Shown here: piece by piece, positions 1-6,639 of the stretch
Layout of the letters: each line of letters begins with the position of its first letter
Position numbering within the stretch: the first letter of the stretch is position 1
Assembly (NCBI GenBank): GCA_958352845.1
Contig: CATWQC010000040.1
Location: 1 to 10,016, forward strand
Direction: 5' to 3'
DNA from: an uncultured Collinsella sp.
Lineage (GTDB): Bacteria; Actinomycetota; Coriobacteriia; Coriobacteriales; Coriobacteriaceae
Length of the DNA stretch: 10,016 bases
Position numbers and translations under genes: made by a program
Notes under the pieces: model-generated
The model's input: the letters and a program-made list of their open reading frames with translations, nothing else
The model's database searches: none
Told to the model about the DNA's origin: nothing

Positions 1-12
1 AACTAAAGCGTC

Positions 13-18
13 TACTAT
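13..18 (+). promoter_or_regulatory. possible -10 element (TACTAT) upstream of livJ
   Basis: TACTAT matches the sigma-70 -10 consensus at four of six positions. The matching -35 would lie before base 1, so it cannot be checked. If used, the leader would be about 65-70 bases and would contain two small stem-loops: CGCCG/CGGCG (27-31 with 36-40) and GTCGGG/CCCGAC (52-57 with 67-72). No known riboswitch is recognised in this short leader. A short open frame runs in from the left edge and stops at 62-64, so the tail of an upstream gene cannot be excluded. Confidence 0.25.
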
Positions 19-93
19 TTTGCGAACGCCGAACACGGCGAAGGATGGCCTGTCGGGCAACTGAAACCCGACGATAAATGAGAGGAGAGCCGC

Positions 94-1281
94 ATGTCGA
101 GCCTCACCGGTAAGTCATTGAACCCTGTTATGAATCGCAGGAGCGTTATCGCGAGCGCAGCAGGTCTGGGGGCGATGTCCGTTCTAGCTGGCTGCTCCTC
201 CAACGGCGGCGACAGCGGTTCCGCTTCGAGCGACGCTTCGTTTAAGATCGGCACCATCGGCCCGCTGACCGGCGCCAACGCGTCCTACGGCAAGTCCGTT
301 ACCCAGGGTGTCGAGCTTGGCTGCAAGGATTTCTCGACCAAGGATCTGCCGCTTGCCAGCAAGGCCGAGGATGACCAGGCCGATGGCGAGAAGGCCGTCA
401 ACGCCTTCAACACCCTGCTCGACTGGGGCATGCAGGCCCTCGTCGGTCCGACCACCACGGGTGCGTCGGTTGCCGTTGCCGCAGAGTGTGGTAACGACCC
501 CAAGACGTTCATGATCACCCCGTCCGCGTCCTCCGAGGACGTCACCGACGGCAAGGATTGCGTCTTCCAGGTTTGCTTCACCGACCCCAACCAGGGTGTC
601 AACGCTGCCAAGTTCCTGGCCCAGAAGTATCCGGACGAGAAGTTCGTGCTGTTCTATAACTCCGGCGACGCCTATTCTTCGGGCATCGCAGATTCCTTTA
701 AGGCCCAGGCCGCTGAGTCCAAGCTCGAGATTGTTGACGAGGAGACCTTTAAGGACGACTCCGCCACGAGCTTTACCAACCAGCTGACTAAGGCCAAGCA
801 GGCCGGCGCCACCATGATCTTTGCGCCGATCTACTACACGCCGGCGTCCGTCCTGCTCAAGAACGCCAAGGACATGGGCTACGACGTCAAGATGATGGGC
901 TGCGACGGCATGGACGGCATCCTGGGCGTTGAGGGCTTCGATACCTCTCTTGCCGAGGGTCTGCTGCTCATGACCCCGTTCTCCGCCGACGACGAGAAGA
1001 ACGCCGACTTCGTTAACGCTTACAAGGATAAGTACGGCGATACCCCCGACCAGTTTGCCGCCGACGCCTACGACGGCGTGCACGCGGTGGCCGAGGCCGT
1101 CAAGGAGGCCGGTCTTGGTGTCGACGCCGATCCGACCGAGGTCGCCGAGAAGCTGTCCAAGGCTATGCTCAAGATTACCGTTGACGGTCTGACCGGCAAG
1201 CTCACCTGGAACGATAAGGGCCAGGTTCAGAAGGAGCCCACGGCGTACGTCATCACCGATGGCAAGTACGTACAGGCCTAA
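94..1281 (+). CDS. livJ: Branched-chain amino acid ABC transporter, substrate-binding lipoprotein (LivJ/LivK type)
   Basis: This is the extracytoplasmic binding protein that captures leucine/isoleucine/valine-type substrates and delivers them to the LivHM permease. It is 395 residues, normal for type I periplasmic-binding proteins (Peripla_BP_6). Residues 13-34 form a lipoprotein signal with a lipobox LAGC (Cys34 would be lipidated), preceded by Arg-Arg at 15-16 (NRRSVIASAAG), which could also allow Tat export. The ligand-binding region starts at about residue 50 (KIGTIGPLTGANASYG), and an ALVGPTTTGAS segment (115-124) and a TPSASSEDVT loop are typical of the family. The start at 94 is preferred because GGAGAG (84-89) sits just upstream; the in-frame ATG at 130 has no comparable site but would give the more usual short signal peptide. 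Two tandem TAA stops end it. It is first of a livJHMGF operon. Exact substrate is inferred from operon order; related operons carry other amino acids or urea-like solutes. Confidence 0.93.
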   Translation: MSSLTGKSLNPVMNRRSVIASAAGLGAMSVLAGCSSNGGDSGSASSDASFKIGTIGPLTGANASYGKSVTQGVELGCKDFSTKDLPLASKAEDDQADGEKAVNAFNTLLDWGMQALVGPTTTGASVAVAAECGNDPKTFMITPSASSEDVTDGKDCVFQVCFTDPNQGVNAAKFLAQKYPDEKFVLFYNSGDAYSSGIADSFKAQAAESKLEIVDEETFKDDSATSFTNQLTKAKQAGATMIFAPIYYTPASVLLKNAKDMGYDVKMMGCDGMDGILGVEGFDTSLAEGLLLMTPFSADDEKNADFVNAYKDKYGDTPDQFAADAYDGVHAVAEAVKEAGLGVDADPTEVAEKLSKAMLKITVDGLTGKLTWNDKGQVQKEPTAYVITDGKYVQA

Positions 1282-1312
1282 TAAGCCGCCTCACATAGAG
1301 CGGTTTTGATCC

Positions 1313-1344
1313 CAAGCAGGGGAGGTTTTGGCCTTCCCTGCTTG
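1313..1344 (+). promoter_or_regulatory. intercistronic stem-loop between livJ and livH
   Basis: CAAGCAGGG (1313-1321) pairs with CCCTGCTTG (1336-1344), and the stem extends inward by GAGG (1322-1325) with CCTT (1332-1335), one pair being G·U. This gives a 13-bp stem with a six-base loop. It is not followed by a T-run, so it looks like a partial attenuator or a 3'-end-protecting hairpin rather than a full terminator. Such a hairpin after the binding-protein gene would fit the usual excess of binding protein over permease. That role is inferred. Confidence 0.5.
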
Positions 1345-1354
1345 CTTGGTATCT

Positions 1355-1374
1355 AGGGACAGTGTAACGTCCCT
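1355..1374 (+). repeat. small inverted repeat AGGGAC/GTCCCT before livH
   Basis: AGGGAC (1355-1360) and GTCCCT (1369-1374) flank an eight-base spacer. It follows the larger livJ-livH hairpin and precedes the livH ribosome binding site by about 30 bases. The same AGGGAC/GTCCCT core is found in the inner arms of the palindrome at 5004-5072, so the two may be a full and a reduced form of one intergenic repeat family, or this may be chance. Confidence 0.35.
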
Positions 1375-1420
1375 GTTTCATACATTAACTGGAAACCTAT
1401 TCGAAAGGGGGATGTGGAAC

Positions 1421-2302
1421 ATGACGGTCTTTATCCAATACCTGGTCAACGGCCTGTCCATGGGCAGCGTCTACGCCATCATCGCGCTGGGCTACACCAT
1501 GGTCTACGGTATCGCCAAGATGCTCAACTTCGCTCACGGCGACGTCATCATGGTCGGTGCCTATGTCTCGTTCTGCGCCACGTCGTATCTCGGCCTCCCG
1601 GGCTGGGCATCTGTAGTTCTCTCTTGTGTGGCCTGCACGGTTCTCGGTGTTCTCATCGAGGGTCTGGCCTATAAGCCGCTGCGTCAGGCGGGTCCGCTGG
1701 CCGTTCTGATCACGGCTATCGGCGTGTCCTACTTCCTGCAGAATGCCGCACAGCTTCTGTGGGGCGCCACGCCCAAGAACTTTACTTCGCTCGTCGCCTT
1801 CCCGGTGCCGGAGTTCTTGGCAAGGTTCAACGTGAGCGCCGTCTCGCTCGTCACCATCGTCGCCTGCCTGGTTATCATGGCCGGCCTGATGTTCTTTACA
1901 GGCAAGACCAAGATGGGCAAAGCCATGCGCGCCGTGTCCGAGGACAAGGCCGCCGCTCAGCTCATGGGCATCAACGTCAACCGTACCATCTCGATGACGT
2001 TCGCCATCGGCTCTGCCCTTGCCGCCATCGCCGGCGTGCTGCTGTGCTCCTACTCGCCGGTGCTGCAGCCTACGACAGGCGCCATGCCTGGCATCAAGGC
2101 CTTCGACGCCGCCGTCTTCGGTGGCATCGGCTCCATCCCCGGCGCCTTTGTCGGCGGCATTCTCATCGGCATCATCGAAGCGATGGCGCAGGCCTACATT
2201 TCCACGAGCCTTGCCAACTCCATCGTCTTTGGTGTTTTGATCATCGTCCTGCTCGTCAAGCCTGCCGGCCTCTTGGGCAAGTACGTCCCCGAGAAGGTGT
2301 AG
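1421..2302 (+). CDS. livH: Branched-chain amino acid ABC transporter permease LivH
   Basis: LivH is one of the two membrane subunits that form the translocation pore with LivM. The protein is 293 residues, as expected, and very hydrophobic, with about eight membrane segments. The N-terminal region carries the family motif NFAHGDVIMVGAYV (about residues 36-49), and the cytoplasmic coupling loop with the EAA-like stretch MGKAMRAVSEDKAAAQLMGI (from about residue 165) contacts the ATPases. The conserved GGIGSIPGAFVGG segment follows. The start at 1421 is chosen because the site AAAGGGGG (1404-1411) is nine bases upstream; the in-frame ATG at 1412 directly abuts that site and is too close. It is second in the liv operon, and its stop abuts the livM start region. 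Confidence 0.94.
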   Translation: MTVFIQYLVNGLSMGSVYAIIALGYTMVYGIAKMLNFAHGDVIMVGAYVSFCATSYLGLPGWASVVLSCVACTVLGVLIEGLAYKPLRQAGPLAVLITAIGVSYFLQNAAQLLWGATPKNFTSLVAFPVPEFLARFNVSAVSLVTIVACLVIMAGLMFFTGKTKMGKAMRAVSEDKAAAQLMGINVNRTISMTFAIGSALAAIAGVLLCSYSPVLQPTTGAMPGIKAFDAAVFGGIGSIPGAFVGGILIGIIEAMAQAYISTSLANSIVFGVLIIVLLVKPAGLLGKYVPEKV

Positions 2303-2311
2303 GTGAGCGCT

Positions 2312-3391
2312 ATGAAGTTTCTTAAAGACAAGCAGACGCGTCACGACTTTGTCACGTACGCCATGTGCCTTGTGGCGTTCGCCATCGTGTTCTTTATGCA
2401 GTCTAACCACATGATTCCGCGCATGATCGCCGGTCAGCTGGTTCCCATCACGGCCTATATTGTCATGGCCATTTCCCTCAACCTTGTCGTCGGCATCGCG
2501 GGCGACTTGTCGCTGGGCCACGCGGGCTTTATGAGCGTCGGCGCCTATACGGGCATCGTTACCGCTGTCGCGCTGGAGAGCGCCGTTCCGTCCGACCCGA
2601 TGCGCCTGATCATCAGCATTGTGGTCGGCGCCATCGCTGCCGCCATCCTGGGCTTCTTGATCGGTATCCCGGTCCTGCGCCTGAGCGGCGACTATCTGGC
2701 CATCGTGACCCTGGCTTTTGGCGAGATCATCAAAGAGATCGTCACTTGCCTTATCGTGGGTGTCGACTCGCGCGGCCTGCACGTGATCTTTAACATCACG
2801 GGCAACTCTACGATCGACGACCTGCACCTGCTCGAGGACGGCACCGCCATCATCAAGGGCGCCCAGGGCGCCTCGGGCGTGTCGACGTACTCGACCTTCC
2901 TCGCCGGTGCCATCCTGGTCATGGTCGCGCTCGTGATCGTGCTCAACCTGGTTCGCAGCCGTACCGGCCGTGCCATTATGGCCGTGCGCGATAACAAGAT
3001 TGCAGCCGAGTCCGTAGGCATCTCCGTCACTGAGTACCGCATGATCGCCTTCGTGGTTTCTGCTGCCCTCGCCGGTGCTGCCGGAGCCCTCTTCGGCGGT
3101 AACTTCTCGCAGCTCTCCGCCACCAAGTTCGACTTCAACACGTCCATTCTCATCCTGGTGTTCGTGGTCCTGGGCGGTCTGGGCAATATGCGCGGCTCCG
3201 TCATCGCGGCGGCGCTGCTCACGGTGCTTCCCGAGCTGCTCCGTCAGTTCTCGGACTACCGCATGCTCATTTACGCTATCGTGCTGATCCTGGTCATGAT
3301 CTTTACCAACAACCCGCAGCTCAAGGCGTTCTTCGCACGCATTAAGGATCGCTTTGCTTCCAAGAAGGAGGTGGCAGCCGATGCCCAGTAA
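2312..3391 (+). CDS. livM: Branched-chain amino acid ABC transporter permease LivM
   Basis: LivM is the second membrane subunit of the importer. It is 359 residues from the ATG at 2312, with about nine to ten hydrophobic segments. Recognisable motifs are LSLGHAGFMSVGAYTG (about residues 67-81), typical of LivM, and the EAA-like loop AIMAVRDNKIAAESVGISV, followed by the conserved SAALAGAAGALFGG helix and VFVVLGGLGNMRGSVIAAALLTVLPELLR near the C-terminus. Two starts are possible: GTG at 2303, directly after the livH stop with GAAGG upstream, and ATG at 2312 with AGGTGA (2301-2306). The ATG is preferred on codon and spacing, without certainty. The extracytoplasmic loop around residues 140-185 is long and includes many small and polar residues. 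Its last 11 bases overlap livG, implying coupled translation. Confidence 0.94.
   Translation: MKFLKDKQTRHDFVTYAMCLVAFAIVFFMQSNHMIPRMIAGQLVPITAYIVMAISLNLVVGIAGDLSLGHAGFMSVGAYTGIVTAVALESAVPSDPMRLIISIVVGAIAAAILGFLIGIPVLRLSGDYLAIVTLAFGEIIKEIVTCLIVGVDSRGLHVIFNITGNSTIDDLHLLEDGTAIIKGAQGASGVSTYSTFLAGAILVMVALVIVLNLVRSRTGRAIMAVRDNKIAAESVGISVTEYRMIAFVVSAALAGAAGALFGGNFSQLSATKFDFNTSILILVFVVLGGLGNMRGSVIAAALLTVLPELLRQFSDYRMLIYAIVLILVMIFTNNPQLKAFFARIKDRFASKKEVAADAQ
3365..3373 (+). promoter_or_regulatory. strong ribosome binding site fixing the livG start
   Basis: AAGGAGGTG lies inside the 3' end of livM and is seven bases before the ATG at 3381. It is the best Shine-Dalgarno match in the operon and decides for 3381 over the in-frame upstream start at 3354, which would add nine residues and has no site. 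Confidence 0.75.
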
Positions 3392-4241
3392 ATTTGAGTT
3401 CAAGAAGGGCAAGATGGTCCCGTATCCTTCTGGCGCCATCGTTCCCGATCGTGACCTGGGCGAGCGCCCTGCACTCGAGTGCATCCACCTGGGCATTGAG
3501 TTCGGTGGCCTTAAGGCAGTCGACGACTTTAGCCTGACTATCGGCAAGACCGAGATCGCCGGTCTGATCGGCCCCAACGGTGCCGGTAAGACCACGGTCT
3601 TCAACCTGCTCACCAAGGTGTATCAGCCCACGCACGGCACCATCCTGCTCGACGGAGAGGATACCTCGGGCAAGTCGGTCTATCAGGTCAACCGCATGGG
3701 TATTGCCCGTACATTCCAGAACATTCGCCTGTTCAACACCATGACGGTGGAGGACAACGTCAAGGTCGGTCTGCACAACCAGGAGCGCTATTCCGGTTTT
3801 GAGGGCGTGCTGCGCCTGCCGACGTATTGGAAGCACGAGAAGGCTGCTCACGAGCGCGCCATGGAGCTGCTGTCCATCTTTGATATGAAGCATCTGGCAA
3901 ACGAGCAGGCTGGCTCGCTGCCTTACGGCGCCCAGCGTCGTCTGGAGATCGTCCGCGCGCTTGCCACCAACCCCAAGCTGCTGCTGCTCGACGAGCCTGC
4001 CGCCGGCATGAACCCGTCCGAGACCGCGGAACTCATGGAGAACATCGTTAAGATTCGCGACACCTTCGGCATTGCCATCATGCTTATCGAGCACGACATG
4101 TCGCTCGTCATGAATATTTGCGAGGGTATCTGCGTGCTCAACTTTGGTAAGGTCATCGCCAAGGGCACGGCCGAGGAAATCCAGAACAACGACGCCGTTA
4201 TCGAGGCATATCTGGGCAAGCAGGATAAGGGGGAGAACTAA
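3381..4241 (+). CDS. livG: Branched-chain amino acid ABC transporter ATP-binding protein LivG
   Basis: LivG is one of the paired ATPases that power uptake. It is 286 residues. It has Walker A GPNGAGKT (64-71), Q-loop RTFQN (Gln113), the LivG-type signature LPYGAQRRLEI (180-190, with LPYG in place of the usual LSGG), Walker B LLLLDEP (200-206) and switch histidine in LIEHDMS (His238). All catalytic residues are present. About 30 residues precede the ABC fold, a somewhat longer N-terminal leader than in enterobacterial LivG. It overlaps the end of livM by 11 bases and its TAA directly abuts the ATG of livF. Confidence 0.95.
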   Translation: MPSKFEFKKGKMVPYPSGAIVPDRDLGERPALECIHLGIEFGGLKAVDDFSLTIGKTEIAGLIGPNGAGKTTVFNLLTKVYQPTHGTILLDGEDTSGKSVYQVNRMGIARTFQNIRLFNTMTVEDNVKVGLHNQERYSGFEGVLRLPTYWKHEKAAHERAMELLSIFDMKHLANEQAGSLPYGAQRRLEIVRALATNPKLLLLDEPAAGMNPSETAELMENIVKIRDTFGIAIMLIEHDMSLVMNICEGICVLNFGKVIAKGTAEEIQNNDAVIEAYLGKQDKGEN

Positions 4242-4955
4242 ATGGCAGAGCCGATGCTTTCCGTCTACAACATCAACGTCTGGTACGGCGCCATCCACGC
4301 CATCAAGGACATCTCCTTTAACGTTAACGAGGGCGAGATCGTGGCCTTGATTGGTGCCAACGGTGCCGGCAAGTCCACAACGCTCAAGACCGTCTCGGGC
4401 CTGCTGCGCTCCAAGACCGGCTCCATCAAGTTTATGGGCGAGGACATTACCCATACGCCTGCCGACAAGCTGGTGGGTAAGGGCCTGGCTCAGGTCCCCG
4501 AGGGTCGTCGCGCCTTTTTGCAGATGACGGTCGAGGAGAACCTGGAGATGGGCGCCTATACACAGCCCAAGTCCACAATTGCTCCGGGCCTGGAGCGCGT
4601 CTACGAGCAGTTCCCGCGCCTGAAGGAACGTCGTCGCCAGGTCGCCGGCACCCTTTCAGGTGGCGAGCAGCAGATGCTCGTTATGGGGCGCGCCCTTATG
4701 AGTAACCCCAAACTGCTTATGCTCGACGAACCTTCCATGGGTCTGGCACCGATTCTGATCGAACAGATCTTCCAGATTGTCGAGGACCTGCACAAGGCCG
4801 GCACCACGGTGCTTCTGGTCGAGCAAAACGCGCAGATGGCGCTTTCCATCGCCACACGCGGTTACGTGCTCGAGACCGGCAAGATCACCATGACCGGCAC
4901 CGGCCAAGAGCTCCTGCACGACGACAACGTCCGCAAAGCCTACCTCGGAGGCTAA
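4242..4955 (+). CDS. livF: Branched-chain amino acid ABC transporter ATP-binding protein LivF
   Basis: LivF is the second ATPase of the importer, 237 residues, the usual size. Walker A GANGAGKS (38-45), Q-loop region AQVPEGRR (83-90), signature LSGGEQQML (138-146) and Walker B LLMLDEP (158-164) are intact. The switch position reads VEQN (Gln195) instead of histidine, which is the normal state in LivF proteins. The ATG at 4242 follows the livG stop with no gap, and GGGGGAG (4229-4235) serves as ribosome binding site inside livG. It is the last gene of the operon; a terminator begins 11 bases after its stop. Confidence 0.95.
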   Translation: MAEPMLSVYNINVWYGAIHAIKDISFNVNEGEIVALIGANGAGKSTTLKTVSGLLRSKTGSIKFMGEDITHTPADKLVGKGLAQVPEGRRAFLQMTVEENLEMGAYTQPKSTIAPGLERVYEQFPRLKERRRQVAGTLSGGEQQMLVMGRALMSNPKLLMLDEPSMGLAPILIEQIFQIVEDLHKAGTTVLLVEQNAQMALSIATRGYVLETGKITMTGTGQELLHDDNVRKAYLGG

Positions 4956-4965
4956 CCCACCTAAC

Positions 4966-5003
4966 AAAAGGGGCGCTGACTATCTCAGTCAGCGCCCCTT
5001 TTT
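4966..5003 (+). terminator. strong intrinsic terminator after livF
   Basis: A perfect 16-bp stem joins 4966-4981 to 4987-5002 with a five-base loop (ATCTC). The core is GGGGCGCTGACT, and the arm ends in five T residues (4999-5003). The mirrored A-run at 4966-4969 lets it act in both directions. It closes the liv transcription unit and separates it from the cutC unit. Confidence 0.93.
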
Positions 5004-5072
5004 AAGTTGCGGTGAAATAGGGACTGAATACGGGCTCCAGAGGCCAAAAGAGTCCCTATTCCACCGCAACTT
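5004..5072. repeat. 69-base near-perfect palindromic element
   Basis: Two 22-base arms (5004-5025 and 5051-5072) are inverted copies with a single mismatch (A5015 opposite C5061), enclosing a 25-base spacer. The arms start AAGTTGCGGTG and end in AGGGACT. It begins one base after the liv terminator and ends about 60 bases before cutC. It has no T-run, and no coding frame explains it. It looks like an intergenic palindromic (REP or MITE-like) element. Read as RNA of the minus strand, the one mismatch becomes a U·G pair. Repetition elsewhere in the genome cannot be tested here. Confidence 0.7.
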
Positions 5073-5130
5073 CATGGGGATGTGTGACAATGCCCGTCGG
5101 AAAACATCTGCTGTCTTTGGGGGTCTATCT

Positions 5131-5808
5131 ATGCTGTACGAGTTTTGTGCCGAGAACTTTGAGCGGGTGCCGGCGGCTATCGATGCCGGTGCAAGGCGTA
5201 TCGAGCTGTGCGACAACCTTGCCGTTGGTGGCACCACGCCTTCGGCCGGCGTTATCAGCGCTACGACCAACTATGCACACGAGCACGATGCGCGGGTGAT
5301 GTGCATGATTCGCCCGCGTGGCGGCGACTTTCACTACAACCAGGACGAGTTGCGTATGATGGAGATGGACCTGGGCCTTGCCGTGAGCGCCGGCGTTGAC
5401 GGCTTGGTCTTTGGCTGCTGCAAGCCCTGCGCTGGCGGATGGGCACTCGACGAGCTTACGTTGGGCGCTCTCGTGATGGCCGCGGGCTGCGCGACCGAGG
5501 AATGCAAGCGTGAGCCCATCGACATCACCTTCCACATGGCGTTTGATCAGCTCTCGCCCGAGGCTCAGCTCGACGCGATTGACATACTCGCCGACTGCGG
5601 CATCACACGCATCCTGACGCATGGTGGCGCTGCCGGTACGCTGATCGAGGACAACTTCGAAAACCTGGCCCGCTTGATCGAGTATGCGGGCGACAGCTTG
5701 ACCATCCTTCCCGGCGGCGGCATTTCCACGGCCAACCGCGATACCGTGGCGGCGGCACTGGGCGTCTCCGAGCTCCATGGCACAAGGATCGTACCGCTGG
5801 AGGTGTAG
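5131..5808 (+). CDS. cutC: CutC-family protein (TIM barrel, putative copper homeostasis)
   Basis: This is a 225-residue cytoplasmic CutC-type protein. Conserved motifs in order are MLYEFCAENF (1-10), RIELCDNLAVGGTTPS (23-38), RPRGGDF (61-67), a MEMDLGLAVSAGVDGLVFG stretch (77-95), TFHMAFD (133-139, usually TFHRAFD), ILTHGG (161-166, usually TSGG) and PGGGI (194-198). It is shorter than E. coli CutC, lacking most of the C-terminal tail. The start at 5131 is chosen because the family begins there and GGGGG (5119-5123) lies seven bases upstream; an in-frame ATG at 5074 would add 19 residues without family support and no good site. CutC was named for copper tolerance, but its biochemical role is disputed, so the function is uncertain although family membership is clear. 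It is the first gene of a two-gene unit with the following HIT-like gene. Confidence 0.9.
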   Translation: MLYEFCAENFERVPAAIDAGARRIELCDNLAVGGTTPSAGVISATTNYAHEHDARVMCMIRPRGGDFHYNQDELRMMEMDLGLAVSAGVDGLVFGCCKPCAGGWALDELTLGALVMAAGCATEECKREPIDITFHMAFDQLSPEAQLDAIDILADCGITRILTHGGAAGTLIEDNFENLARLIEYAGDSLTILPGGGISTANRDTVAAALGVSELHGTRIVPLEV

Positions 5809-5811
5809 CCC

Positions 5812-6609
5812 GTGGCGCTTGTATTCGATGTTCAGCAGGCGAGCGGCAAGCCCGACGACAACCGTCGCCCCGGTACCGCGTGCCCCTTTTGCAACACGGA
5901 GGGGCTCACCAACATCATCCAGCGCGACGGTGACTGCATCTGGCTCGAGAATAAGTTCAAAACCCTGCGCGCCACCCATCAAACCGTGCTGATCGAGTCG
6001 GCCGATCACGATGCCGACCTGGTGACCTATGAGCCGGATGAACTCTACCATGTGATGCGGTTTGCTCTGGGTTGCTGGCGGCGGATGATCGACTCGCAGC
6101 AGTATCGAAGCGTGCTCATGTACAAGAACAAGGGTCCGCTTTCGGGCGGCAGTCTGGTCCATCCGCACATGCAGATTGTGGGTTTGGAGCAGGAAGACGG
6201 CTATGCTTCGCTGGCTTCCGCCAATTTCGAAGGTATCAATGTCTGGCAACAGGGGAGGATCTCGGCCAACATCTCAACCGAACCCATCATGGGGTTCTTT
6301 GAGATCAACGTTTCAGCCCCGCAGGGAATCGCCGCCAGCGATGACACGAGAGATCAAGCCGAGGCGGATCTCTTCGCCGATGCAATCCAGGTAGCTCTGC
6401 GCTATATCCTGAACGAGCACCACGGTGGTCGCGCAGAGTCGTATAACCTGTTCTTCTATCACCTGGGCGGTCGGACCATTGCCAAGGCGCTGCCGCGTTG
6501 GGTGGTTTCGCCCTACTTTGTCGGCTATCGTTTGGCCCAGGTCAATGCTGAGACAACGCTCGATATCGATGCTGAGCGCCTGCGTGCGCATCTGGAAACG
6601 CTCGTATAG
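5812..6609 (+). CDS. DUF4931 / galactose-1-phosphate uridylyltransferase-like HIT-superfamily protein
   Basis: The protein is 265 residues with a GTG start at 5812, three bases after the cutC stop; GGAGG (5799-5803), inside the cutC end, is eight bases upstream. Residues 24-27 form CPFC, a probable half zinc site. The core NKGPLSGGSLVHPHMQIVGL (106-125) carries a His-Pro-His-x-Gln motif like that of the GalT branch of the histidine-triad superfamily, where the second histidine is the nucleotidyl-accepting residue. Length and motif order match the uncharacterised DUF4931 family better than true GalT, which is longer. A nucleotidyl transferase or hydrolase activity on a sugar phosphate or nucleotide is inferred from the motif only; the substrate is unknown. 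It is co-transcribed with cutC and faces a convergent gene 30 bases downstream, with no clear terminator between. Confidence 0.82.
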   Translation: MALVFDVQQASGKPDDNRRPGTACPFCNTEGLTNIIQRDGDCIWLENKFKTLRATHQTVLIESADHDADLVTYEPDELYHVMRFALGCWRRMIDSQQYRSVLMYKNKGPLSGGSLVHPHMQIVGLEQEDGYASLASANFEGINVWQQGRISANISTEPIMGFFEINVSAPQGIAASDDTRDQAEADLFADAIQVALRYILNEHHGGRAESYNLFFYHLGGRTIAKALPRWVVSPYFVGYRLAQVNAETTLDIDAERLRAHLETLV

Positions 6610-6639
6610 CAAGACTAACACCCGCGTAATGCGGACAGT

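Noticed and set aside
184..1083. 299-codon minus-strand open frame opposite livJ
   Set aside because: It is a shadow of a strongly coding gene, with a Gly/Val/Leu-rich composition typical of antisense frames.
1397..3616. Very long (739-codon) open frame on the minus strand antisense to livH, livM and livG
   Set aside because: It is opposite well-supported genes and encodes a low-complexity His/Asp/Arg/Gln-rich chain, as expected from the complement of GC-rich codons. It has no family resemblance.
5074..5130. Upstream extension of cutC to the ATG at 5074
   Set aside because: CutC proteins begin at the MLYEFCAENF segment, and the GGGGG site points to 5131.
5125..6249. 374-codon minus-strand open frame across cutC and the HIT-like gene
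   Set aside because: It crosses two genes with clear family motifs on the + strand and has no recognisable domain or ribosome site.
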